From the NCBI GenBank assembly GCA_043748985.1, contig JAYVEG010000085.1, positions 1-5,523 of the forward strand: a stretch of 5,523 bases of DNA, in the 5' to 3' direction. Origin of the DNA: JBBROS01 sp043748985. Lineage in GTDB: Bacteria; Pseudomonadota; Alphaproteobacteria; Acetobacterales; Acetobacteraceae. The notes beneath the pieces are model-generated. The model was not told the DNA's origin. It did not search any database and was given only the letters and a program-made list of their open reading frames with translations. Below are positions 1-5,020 of the stretch, in pieces (the first letter of the stretch is position 1; every line of letters begins with the position of its first letter). A program made the position numbers and the translations under genes.

Positions 1-1065
1 GGCGCGCCCCACATCATCCGAATGGAGGTCGGCCAACCCGGCACCGGCGCCCCCGCCGCAGCCCGCGCCGCAGCAACCGCCGCCCTCGTCGCCGCCGACC
101 CCATGGGCTACACCGAGGCCCTCGGCCGCCCCTCGCTGCGCGCCCGCATCGCCGCCCACTACCAGGACTGGTACGGCCTCGAACTCCCCGCCAGCCGCAT
201 CGCCGTCACCTTTGGTGCCAGCGGCGCATTTCCGCTTGCCTTCCTTGCCGCCTTCGATCCCGGCGACCGCATCGCCCTGGCCGCCCCCTTCTACCCCCCC
301 TACGTCAACATTCTCGTCGCGCTCGGACTTGTCCCCGTCATCGTCGAGACCGGCCCCGAAACCCGCTACCAGCCCACCACCGCCCTGCTGGATCAGCTCG
401 ACCCGCCCCCAGACGGCCTCATCGTCGCCTCCCCCTGCAATCCCGCCGGCACCATGCTCGCCCCCTCGGAACTCCAAGCCCTGGCCACCTGGTGCACCAA
501 AAACGGCGTCCGCCTCATCTCCGACGAGATCTACCACGGCCTCCACTACAGCCGCCCCATCGCCACCGCCGCGGCCTACAGCGACAGCGCCATCGTCGTG
601 AACAGCTTCTCCAAATACTTCTCCATGACCGGATGGCGCGTCGGCTGGCTCGCCCTGCCCGAGGACCTCGTTCGTCCCGTAGAATGCCTCGCCCAGAACC
701 TCTTCATCAGCGCACCCCACATCAGCCAGGTCGCTGCCGAAGCCGCCTTCGACTGCACCTCCGAACTCGAGGCCAACGTCGCCGGCTACCGCCGCTCCCG
801 CGACCACCTCCTCGCCGCACTCCCGGCCGCCGGGTTCCCCAACTTCGCCGCCGCCGACGGCGCTTTCTACGTCTATGCCGACATCGCCGACCGCACGAAC
901 GATAGCCTCGCCTTCTGCCAACGCATGCTGGCCGAAGCCGGCATCGCCGCCAGTTCCGGCATCGACTTCGACCGCACCCGCGGCCACACCACGATGCGCT
1001 TCAGCTATTGCGGCCCCGAACCCGACATGATCGCCGCCACCAACCGCCTAAAAATCTGGCGTTAA
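1..1065 (+). CDS. PLP-dependent class I/II aminotransferase (5'-partial)
   Basis: Fold-type I aminotransferase that uses pyridoxal phosphate to move amino groups between an amino acid and a 2-oxo acid in the cytoplasm. The frame is open to the left edge: the seven codons before the ATG at 22 read GAPHIIR and run into MEVGQPGTGAP, a block normally found some tens of residues inside these enzymes. The ATG at 22 is therefore an internal Met and the real start lies upstream. Family landmarks are the Asn of SPCNPAGT (codon 439-441), the Asp and Tyr of SDEIYHG (523-525, 532-534), the Schiff-base Lys in NSFSKYFSMTGWRVGW (codon 613-615), and the substrate-carboxylate Arg in TMRFSYCG (997-999). All expected catalytic residues are present. 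The substrate cannot be read from sequence; aspartate- or alanine-type activity is possible. The TAA stop lies inside a TTAA shared with the convergent gene's stop. Confidence 0.93.
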   Translation, partial: GAPHIIRMEVGQPGTGAPAAARAAATAALVAADPMGYTEALGRPSLRARIAAHYQDWYGLELPASRIAVTFGASGAFPLAFLAAFDPGDRIALAAPFYPPYVNILVALGLVPVIVETGPETRYQPTTALLDQLDPPPDGLIVASPCNPAGTMLAPSELQALATWCTKNGVRLISDEIYHGLHYSRPIATAAAYSDSAIVVNSFSKYFSMTGWRVGWLALPEDLVRPVECLAQNLFISAPHISQVAAEAAFDCTSELEANVAGYRRSRDHLLAALPAAGFPNFAAADGAFYVYADIADRTNDSLAFCQRMLAEAGIAASSGIDFDRTRGHTTMRFSYCGPEPDMIAATNRLKIWR

Positions 1066-1508
1066 CATTCCCCCTCTCCCACCTGCGGGATAGGGCCGGG
1101 ATGAGGGTCTTGGCCCCCCAACCACCCCGCCAGCCGCCGCTCGCTCCCCCGCGCCCCCAAATCCAGCGACTCCGGCCGCGCCGCCAGCACCACTGCCCCC
1201 CCCGCCCGCGCCACCACCGAAGCGAAGGCAGGGCAGGGGCCCAGCACGACGATCCCGCACCCCGCCGCCAGCGCCTCCAGCGCCCGCCCAGCCTGGTCCC
1301 CGCAATCGAGCGCATCCGCTGTTGCTGTCCCTGGCCGCTCCGCGAGCGCCGCCGCGACCACCCCACGCCACCACAGCGCACCCGCATACCCGCCCGCACC
1401 CGGCCCGGACAGCAGCAGCACCGACCGCCCAACGGCCTCCGCAGCCGCCAGGGCAACCCGCGCATGACCCACTCCATGCACCGTGACGGCACGCGGCAAC
1501 ACCGTCAC
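1062..1508 (-). CDS. Conserved hypothetical protein with repeat-derived C-terminal tail
   Basis: Protein of 148 residues with a GTG start, function not recognised. The start is supported by a strong Shine-Dalgarno GGAGGAAGG on the minus strand, with GTG six bases after it. The sequence begins with a VHGVGHARVAL segment, then a hydrophobic strand and Gly-rich turn (RSVLLLSGPGAGGYAG), an ALWWRG motif, a DALDCGD segment and a second hydrophobic strand (GIVVLGPCPAF). The pattern suggests a small alpha/beta protein without signal peptide or membrane helix. I recall similar unnamed proteins from Acetobacteraceae and Sphingomonadales, but this is memory, not a search. Codons favour third-position G (GCG, CTG, GTG, GGG), opposite to the neighbouring + strand genes. 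The last 15 residues (DPHPGPIPQVGEGEC) are encoded by a dispersed palindromic repeat and are probably not part of the ancestral domain. It is convergent with the aminotransferase and divergent from the zapA unit. Confidence 0.75.
   Translation of the reverse strand: MTVLPRAVTVHGVGHARVALAAAEAVGRSVLLLSGPGAGGYAGALWWRGVVAAALAERPGTATADALDCGDQAGRALEALAAGCGIVVLGPCPAFASVVARAGGAVVLAARPESLDLGARGSERRLAGWLGGQDPHPGPIPQVGEGEC
1071..1109. repeat. REP-like palindromic repeat, copy 1
   Basis: CCCTCTCCC (1072-1080) can pair with GGGATAGGG (1087-1095) at 8 of 9 positions around a six-base loop, followed by CGGGATGAGGGTC. This resembles the CCCTCTCCC...GGGTGAGGGT intergenic palindromes scattered through many proteobacterial genomes, and two related copies occur in this window. 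It sits at the convergent junction of two genes and supplies the last codons of the - strand gene. It might also act as a bidirectional hairpin at the transcript ends, but there is no T-run, so I do not call an intrinsic terminator. Confidence 0.7.
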
Positions 1509-1510
1509 GC

Positions 1511-1539
1511 TTGACCTTCCTCCGGCGGCACGCTTTCAC
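1511..1539 (+). promoter_or_regulatory. Candidate promoter for the coiled-coil/zapA unit
   Basis: TTGACCT at 1511-1517 is separated by 14 bases from GCTTTCAC at 1532-1539. This resembles the alphaproteobacterial housekeeping pattern TTGACG-N10-14-GCTANAWC (six of eight matches in the second box). Initiation about seven bases later would give a leader of only 15-20 bases before the RBS and ATG at 1563. It lies in the 54-bp divergent gap, where a promoter is expected, and its -35 overlaps the RBS of the opposite gene. It is a match by eye only, with a poor -10 core. Confidence 0.35.
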
Positions 1540-1562
1540 TCCCCAACGTGGTGGAGACTAGC

Positions 1563-1736
1563 ATGGCCCAAGACGACGATTCGCTCGACAGGCTGGAGGC
1601 GGCGCTGGACCGCATCGCACGCCGGGTCGAACAGACCGACCCGGTCGAGGCCGAAGTCACCGGTCGGCTCGACGCCGTCATCGCCCGCCTGCGCGCCGGC
1701 CTGGCCGTCCCTGCGACCGAAAACGGAGAGGGCTGA
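1563..1736 (+). CDS. Small coiled-coil protein preceding ZapA, possible ZauP-like partner
   Basis: Acidic 57-residue protein, predicted to be almost entirely helical. The ATG at 1563 is chosen because GGAGA (1553-1557) lies five bases upstream; an in-frame GTG at 1548 would add only MVETS and lies ahead of that site. Hydrophobic residues follow a heptad pattern in two blocks, L8-L11-L15-I18-V22 and V32-L36-V39-L43, separated by a Pro27 break, so a short two-segment coiled coil is likely. No signal or membrane segment is present. The TGA stop overlaps the zapA ATG (TGATG), implying translational coupling. In Caulobacter a coiled-coil protein, ZauP, is encoded with zapA and works with ZapA to focus the Z-ring. 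Position and architecture suggest the same role here, but this protein is short and orthology is inference. A DUF4164-like assignment is also possible. Confidence 0.72.
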   Translation: MAQDDDSLDRLEAALDRIARRVEQTDPVEAEVTGRLDAVIARLRAGLAVPATENGEG

Positions 1737-2056
1737 TGGCTCAGGTCACCATCAAGATCAACGGCTACGCCTACAACATCGGCTGCAAGGACGGCGAGGA
1801 GCCCCACCTCTACGCCATGGCCGAACAGATCGAGGAGCGCGTCACCCGCGCAAAAGCCCTCGGCAGCCAATCCGGCGAGGCCCGCCTGCTCGTCATGGCC
1901 GCCCTGTTCATGGCCGACGAACTCCACGACATGCGCCTCGAGATGAAATCCGCCCGCTCCGGCAAGACCCCGGCTTCGATCAAGACGTCAGAGGATCGCA
2001 TGAAACGCCTCGCCGCCCGCGCCGAGGTGATTGCAGCGGCGGTTGAACAACACTAA
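1736..2056 (+). CDS. zapA: Cell division protein ZapA
   Basis: FtsZ-associated protein that crosslinks and stabilises FtsZ protofilaments at the division site. It has 106 residues, normal for the family. The N-terminal globular part carries the typical opening VTIKINGYAYNIGC followed by DGEEPHLYAMAEQIEERV (about residues 4-36). The conserved helix EARLLVMAALFMADELHDM (about 48-67) starts the C-terminal coiled coil that forms the antiparallel tetramer. The start ATG overlaps the previous stop, and GGAGAGGG (1725-1732) lies just upstream as the RBS. It forms a two-gene unit with the upstream coiled-coil gene. The 6S RNA begins only about 7-10 bases after its stop, so a 6S promoter would have to lie within the last zapA codons unless the RNA is processed from the zapA transcript. 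Confidence 0.93.
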   Translation: MAQVTIKINGYAYNIGCKDGEEPHLYAMAEQIEERVTRAKALGSQSGEARLLVMAALFMADELHDMRLEMKSARSGKTPASIKTSEDRMKRLAARAEVIAAAVEQH

Positions 2057-2058
2057 CT
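2031..2058 (+). promoter_or_regulatory. Candidate 6S RNA promoter inside the zapA 3' end
   Basis: TTGCAG (2031-2036) lies 16 bases upstream of CTAACT (2053-2058), which matches the alphaproteobacterial -10 CTATAT at four of six positions. Initiation near 2064-2066 would fall exactly at the 5' base of the 6S closing stem. The -10 overlaps the zapA TAA stop. Position is the main support; the boxes are degenerate. Confidence 0.4.
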
Positions 2059-2062
2059 ATGG

Positions 2063-2222
2063 CGGGCGGTGCTGCTGGGTGCGTCAGGTAGCTCTTGCCC
2101 GGGGCCGATAAGCACTCCCTCGGGAACTGGCTCTGTCGTGACCGTGGTCACGGTATCTGGTGCCCACCTGCGTTAGCAGGTCTCGGGAGCAAGACACGCC
2201 AACGGCCATGGCGGCACCGCAC
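2063..2222 (+). ncRNA. ssrS: 6S RNA (regulator of sigma-70 RNA polymerase)
   Basis: 6S RNA mimics an open promoter and sequesters housekeeping RNA polymerase. Hand folding gives its architecture. The closing stem 2066-2077 pairs with 2209-2220 (with G-U pairs), continues as 2078-2085 with 2193-2200 (one mismatch) across a 3' bulge, then 2091-2096 with 2185-2190. A large central bubble follows, and an apical hairpin CGTGAC/GTCACG at 2137-2142/2147-2152. The 3' side of the bubble contains a perfect small hairpin, ACCTGC-GTTA-GCAGGT (2166-2181), within GTGCCCACCTG, a sequence I associate with alphaproteobacterial 6S RNAs. The length of about 160 nt is usual. The location between zapA and the 5-formyltetrahydrofolate cyclo-ligase gene is the classical ssrS site. 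Exact ends are uncertain by several bases. Confidence 0.87.
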
Positions 2223-2236
2223 TCCAAGTCCGAAAG

Positions 2237-2270
2237 CCCTCTCCCTCGGCACGAGCGTTGGGTGAGGGTC
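2237..2270. repeat. REP-like palindromic repeat, copy 2
   Basis: CCCTCTCCC (2237-2245) pairs with GGGTGAGGG (2260-2268) at 8 of 9 positions around a 14-base centre. It shares the outer arms of copy 1 and ends with the same GAGGGTC, but has a different centre. It lies between the 6S RNA and the folate gene, and could act as a weak hairpin downstream of 6S or in the folate-gene leader. No T-run follows, so termination here is doubtful. Confidence 0.65.
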
Positions 2271-2284
2271 AAGGCAGCCAGCGC

Positions 2285-2845
2285 ATGACCCGAGACATCG
2301 AAGCCCAAAAACGTCATCTTCGCGCCGAATTACGCCGCCGCCGCACCCTCGCCCCACCGAACGCCGGCGCAAACCTCGCCCACAACATCCTCCGTTCCAC
2401 CCTGATCCCCCACCACGCCGTCGTCGCCGCCTTCCACTCCCTCCCCGGCGAAATCGACATGGCCGCCACTCTCGCCATGCTCATCCAACACGGCCACACC
2501 GTCCTCCTCCCCATCACACCGCCCCGCGGCCATCCGCTGACCTTCCGAGAATGGCGCCCCGGCACCCCCATGGCCCCCGGCCGCTTCGGCACCCACCACA
2601 CCGAAGGCCCGCCCGGCGTCCCGACCGTCATCCTCGTCCCCCTCCTCGCCTTCGACGCACGCTGCAACCGCCTCGGCTACGGCGCCGGCTATTACGACCG
2701 CACTCTCGCCGACCTCCTCGACCAACGCACCATCGGCTGCGCCTACGCCCTTCAGCAGGTGGACGAAGTCCCCGTCTTGCCGCATGACGTCCCGCTCGAC
2801 GCCGTCATCACCGAGGCGGCCATCCACATCCGTCCGGAGCCCTGA
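2285..2845 (+). CDS. 5-formyltetrahydrofolate cyclo-ligase
   Basis: Cytoplasmic enzyme (EC 6.3.3.2, YgfA/MTHFS family) that converts 5-formyl-THF plus ATP into 5,10-methenyl-THF, returning the inhibitory folate form to the one-carbon pool. From the ATG at 2285 it has 186 residues, the usual size. Visible features are an N-terminal basic helix (QKRHLRAELRRRR), the substrate-site GEID at residues 55-58, LLPITPP near the middle, and the diagnostic nucleotide/metal segment RLGYGAGYYDR with GYGAGYYDR at 131-139. The ATG is preferred over an in-frame TTG at 2258, because that would start inside the repeat and add an unconserved leader; AAGG (2271-2274) is a weak RBS. It follows the 6S RNA as in the classical ssrS-ygfA pair, so co-transcription is plausible. 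Its TGA overlaps the next ATG by one base. Confidence 0.93.
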   Translation: MTRDIEAQKRHLRAELRRRRTLAPPNAGANLAHNILRSTLIPHHAVVAAFHSLPGEIDMAATLAMLIQHGHTVLLPITPPRGHPLTFREWRPGTPMAPGRFGTHHTEGPPGVPTVILVPLLAFDARCNRLGYGAGYYDRTLADLLDQRTIGCAYALQQVDEVPVLPHDVPLDAVITEAAIHIRPEP

Positions 2846-3660
2846 TGCGCATCCTTTTCCTAGGCGACATCGTTGGCCGCGCCGGCCGCGACGCCATCGT
2901 CGCCCATCTTCCCGCCCTCAAGACCCGGCTCCGCGCCGAACTCGTCGTCATCAACGGCGAGAACGCCAGCCACGGCTTCGGCCTCGCACCCGACATGGCG
3001 CAAAACTTCTTCCAGGCTGGCGCCGACGTACTCACCCTCGGCAACCACGCCTGGGACCGTAAGGAGCTGATCCCCTACATCAGCCAGGAACCCCGCATCA
3101 TCCGCCCGCTCAACTTCCCGCCAGGCACGCCGGGCGCCGGCTCGTACCAGGTGGTCCTTCCCGATGGCCGTCGCGCGCTGGTCCTCAACGCCATGGGCCG
3201 CCTCTATATGGAGGCGCTCGACTGCCCCTTCCGCGGCACCGCCGAACTGCTCGCCCGCTACAAGCTCGGCAGCAGCGTCCAGGCCATCATCTGCGACTTC
3301 CACGCCGAAGCAACCAGCGAGAAACTCTCCTACGCCCACAGCTTCGACGGCAGCGTTAGCTTCGTCGTCGGCACCCACACGCACATTCCTACCGCCGACC
3401 ACACCATCCTGCCCGGCGGCACCGCCTACCAGACCGACGCCGGCATGTGCGGCGACTACGACAGTGTCATCGGCATGGGCAAGAAATCCGCCGCCACCCG
3501 CTTCTGGACCCACATGCCCGGCGAACGCCTCGCCCCCGCCGAGGGCGAGGCAACCCTCTGTGGCCTGCTGGTCGTCACCGACGACAAAACGGGTCTCGCC
3601 ACCGCCGCCGAACCCGTGCGACAGGGCGGCCGTTTGTCCCAAACCCTTCCGGTTTGCTAG
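2845..3660 (+). CDS. YmdB/TIGR00282-family metallophosphoesterase
   Basis: Protein of 271 residues from the calcineurin-like phosphoesterase family typified by Bacillus YmdB, which hydrolyses cyclic nucleotides such as 2',3'-cAMP and affects biofilm and motility decisions. The dinuclear metal site is complete: D8 in FLGDIVG, E39-N40 in INGENASHG, N67-H68 in LGNHAWD, H153 in DFHAEATSEK, and H178/H180 in GTHTHIPTAD. GDYDSVIGM near residue 210 is also typical. The start is fixed by the TGATG overlap with the cyclo-ligase and by GGAG (2836-2839) five bases upstream, indicating translational coupling. The physiological substrate in alphaproteobacteria is not established, so I give no gene symbol. 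There is no signal peptide; a cytoplasmic location is expected. Confidence 0.92.
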   Translation: MRILFLGDIVGRAGRDAIVAHLPALKTRLRAELVVINGENASHGFGLAPDMAQNFFQAGADVLTLGNHAWDRKELIPYISQEPRIIRPLNFPPGTPGAGSYQVVLPDGRRALVLNAMGRLYMEALDCPFRGTAELLARYKLGSSVQAIICDFHAEATSEKLSYAHSFDGSVSFVVGTHTHIPTADHTILPGGTAYQTDAGMCGDYDSVIGMGKKSAATRFWTHMPGERLAPAEGEATLCGLLVVTDDKTGLATAAEPVRQGGRLSQTLPVC

Positions 3661-3663
3661 ACC
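3634..3663 (+). promoter_or_regulatory. Candidate promoter upstream of yebC-ruvCA
   Basis: TTGTCC (3634-3639) and CTAGAC (3657-3662) are 17 bases apart. The extended second box GCTAGACC (3656-3663) matches the Caulobacter-type GCTANAWC at seven of eight positions. It overlaps the stop of the phosphoesterase gene and lies 28 bases before the yebC ATG, so the DNA repair genes may be transcribed separately from the folate genes. A small inverted repeat AAACC-cttcc-GGTTT (3641-3655) lies between the boxes. I see no LexA-type operator (no GTTC-N7-GTTC) in the gap. Confidence 0.4.
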
Positions 3664-3690
3664 AGGGGCATCAACGACTCCGGAACTCCC

Positions 3691-4440
3691 ATGGCCGGCC
3701 ATAGCCAGTTCAAGAACATCATGCACCGCAAGGGCGCGCAGGACGCCAAGCGCGCCCGACAGTTCGCAAAGATGATCCGCGAGATCACCGTCTCCGCCCG
3801 CCAGGGCCTCCCCGACCCCGCCTTCAACCCCCGCCTGCGCTCGGCCATGGCCGCCGCCCGCGAGGCCAACATGCCCCGCGACACCATCGAGCGCGCCGTC
3901 AAGAAAGCCGCCGGGGCCGCCGCCGGCGATGACTACGCCGAGGTCCGCTACGAAGGCTACGGCCCCGCCGGAGTCGCTGTCATCGTCGAAGCCCTCACCG
4001 ACAACCGCAACCGCACCGCATCCGACGTCCGCAGCGCCTTCAGCAAATACGGCGGCGCCCTCGGCGAAACCAACTCCGTCAGCTTCATGTTCAACCGCCT
4101 CGGCGTGATCCAATATCCTGCCAAGGTCGCCACCCAAGACGCCATCCTCGAAGCCGCCATCGAAGCCGGTGCCGACAACGCCGAAAGTACCGAGGAAGGC
4201 CACGAGGTCACCTGCACGATCGAAGACTTCTTTACCGTCCGCGACGCCCTCGAACAAAAATTCGGCGAACCCGCCAGCGCCAAACTCGAATGGCGCCCCG
4301 GCACCACCATCACCCTCGACGAGGACAAAGCCACAGCCCTCCTGAAACTCATGGACGCCCTCGAAGACAACGACGACGTCCAGAACGTCTTCGCCAACTT
4401 CGACATCCCCGAAGACATCATGACGAAGCTCAGCGCATGA
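3691..4440 (+). CDS. yebC: YebC/PmpR (TACO1) family protein
   Basis: Member of the YebC family, long annotated as transcriptional regulators and, in mitochondria (TACO1) and recent bacterial work, linked to translation of proline-rich stretches on the ribosome. It has 249 residues, the usual length. The N terminus MAGHSQFKNIMHRKGAQDAK and the following basic helix (RARQFAKMIREI) are diagnostic, as are the YEGYGPAGVAVIVEALTDN segment near 95-112 and GGALGETNSVSFMF near 125-138. The acidic third domain runs to the C terminus. The start is unambiguous because MAGHS is the family start; the RBS is weak (GGAA at 3682-3685). It sits directly before ruvC, a linkage common in bacteria. Which of the two roles applies here cannot be read from sequence. 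Confidence 0.95.
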   Translation: MAGHSQFKNIMHRKGAQDAKRARQFAKMIREITVSARQGLPDPAFNPRLRSAMAAAREANMPRDTIERAVKKAAGAAAGDDYAEVRYEGYGPAGVAVIVEALTDNRNRTASDVRSAFSKYGGALGETNSVSFMFNRLGVIQYPAKVATQDAILEAAIEAGADNAESTEEGHEVTCTIEDFFTVRDALEQKFGEPASAKLEWRPGTTITLDEDKATALLKLMDALEDNDDVQNVFANFDIPEDIMTKLSA

Positions 4441-4446
4441 CCGAGC

Positions 4447-4478
4447 CATCTCCCATCGGGAGAGGGTTGGGCGACGGT
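4447..4478. repeat. Degenerate REP-like repeat, copy 3, with hairpin
   Basis: TCTCCC-ATC-GGGAGA (4449-4463) is a perfect six-pair inverted repeat followed by GGGTTGGGCGACGGTCC, which parallels the GGGTTGGGTGAGGGTC end of copy 2 with substitutions. It occupies the yebC-ruvC gap. There is no T-run, so it is not a standard terminator; it may slow polymerase or stabilise the yebC 3' end. The rest of the gap, up to 4507, is GC-rich with no visible signal. Confidence 0.55.
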
Positions 4479-4507
4479 CCGGCCGCGCGCGCCATACCCG
4501 CCCGATC

Positions 4508-5020
4508 ATGAACACCGCCCGCCTCATCGGCATCGACCCCGGCCTCCGCTTCACCGGCTGGGGCGTCATCGACGTCACCGGCAACCGCCTCCGCCACGTC
4601 GCCGACGGCGTTATCGCCACCGACAACGCGGAATCAGTTCCAAGTCGCCTCAAGGCGTTGCATGATGCTCTTGTCATGCTCTTCCAACTCCACCGCCCGG
4701 ACGAAGCCGCTGTCGAGGAAACCTACGTCAACCGCAACGGCACCGCCACGCTCAAGCTCGGCTACGCACGCGGCGTAGCCCTCCTCGCCCCCGCCCTGGT
4801 CGGCATCCCCGTCCACGAATACGGCGCCATGACCGTCAAACAGGCCGTCGTAGGCACCGGCGCCGCCCAGAAGGACCAGGTCGGCATGATGGTCCGCCGC
4901 CTGCTGCCCGGCGCCACCCTCAAGCGCGCCGACGCCTCCGACGCCCTCGCCGTCGCCATCTGCCACGCCCACCACCGCAGCACCCGCCTGCGCGTCGCAG
5001 CCGGCACGGTCATGGCGTGA
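4508..5020 (+). CDS. ruvC: Crossover junction endodeoxyribonuclease RuvC
   Basis: Holliday junction resolvase (EC 3.1.21.10 in current numbering) that acts as a dimer and makes symmetric nicks in junctions held by RuvAB during recombination and repair. It has 170 residues, normal size. The RNase H-like catalytic acids are all visible: D10 in IGIDPGLRFTGWG, E70 in AVEETYVNRNG, and D142 and D145 in RADASDALAVAICH. The KLGYARGV segment (83-90) and basic residues near 121-131 fit DNA binding. No convincing Shine-Dalgarno lies before the ATG, but the conserved N terminus supports it. The stretch 4625-4690 is noticeably less GC-rich than the rest of the gene. The stop overlaps the ruvA GTG by four bases (GTGA), so the two are probably translationally coupled. 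Confidence 0.95.
   Translation: MNTARLIGIDPGLRFTGWGVIDVTGNRLRHVADGVIATDNAESVPSRLKALHDALVMLFQLHRPDEAAVEETYVNRNGTATLKLGYARGVALLAPALVGIPVHEYGAMTVKQAVVGTGAAQKDQVGMMVRRLLPGATLKRADASDALAVAICHAHHRSTRLRVAAGTVMA

Noticed and set aside
22..24. ATG at 22 as the true aminotransferase start
   Set aside because: The frame is open upstream and the preceding residues (PHIIR) fit the family just before EVGQP; the N-terminal arm would otherwise be missing.
1008..1514. + strand open frame of 168 codons across the hypothetical gene
   Set aside because: It gives an Arg/Pro-rich product with no domain and overlaps the aminotransferase end. The - strand frame has a strong RBS and a protein-like sequence.
1483..2046. 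+ strand frame of 187 codons across the coiled-coil gene and zapA
   Set aside because: It is a frame-shifted reading of two recognisable genes with a basic, low-complexity product.
2258..2284. TTG at 2258 as the cyclo-ligase start
   Set aside because: It lies within repeat copy 2 and adds nine unconserved residues before the MTRDIEAQKRHLR start, which fits the family.
4449..4463. Intrinsic terminator after yebC
   Set aside because: The six-pair hairpin is real, but it is followed by GGGTTGGG rather than a T-run.
2860..4677. Antisense open frame of 605 codons across the phosphoesterase, yebC and the ruvC 5' end
   Set aside because: The opposite strand carries three clear, conserved genes. 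Codons ending in C on that strand become codons starting with G here, which removes stops; the product is a low-complexity Gly/Ala/Val/Asp/Glu string with no motif.
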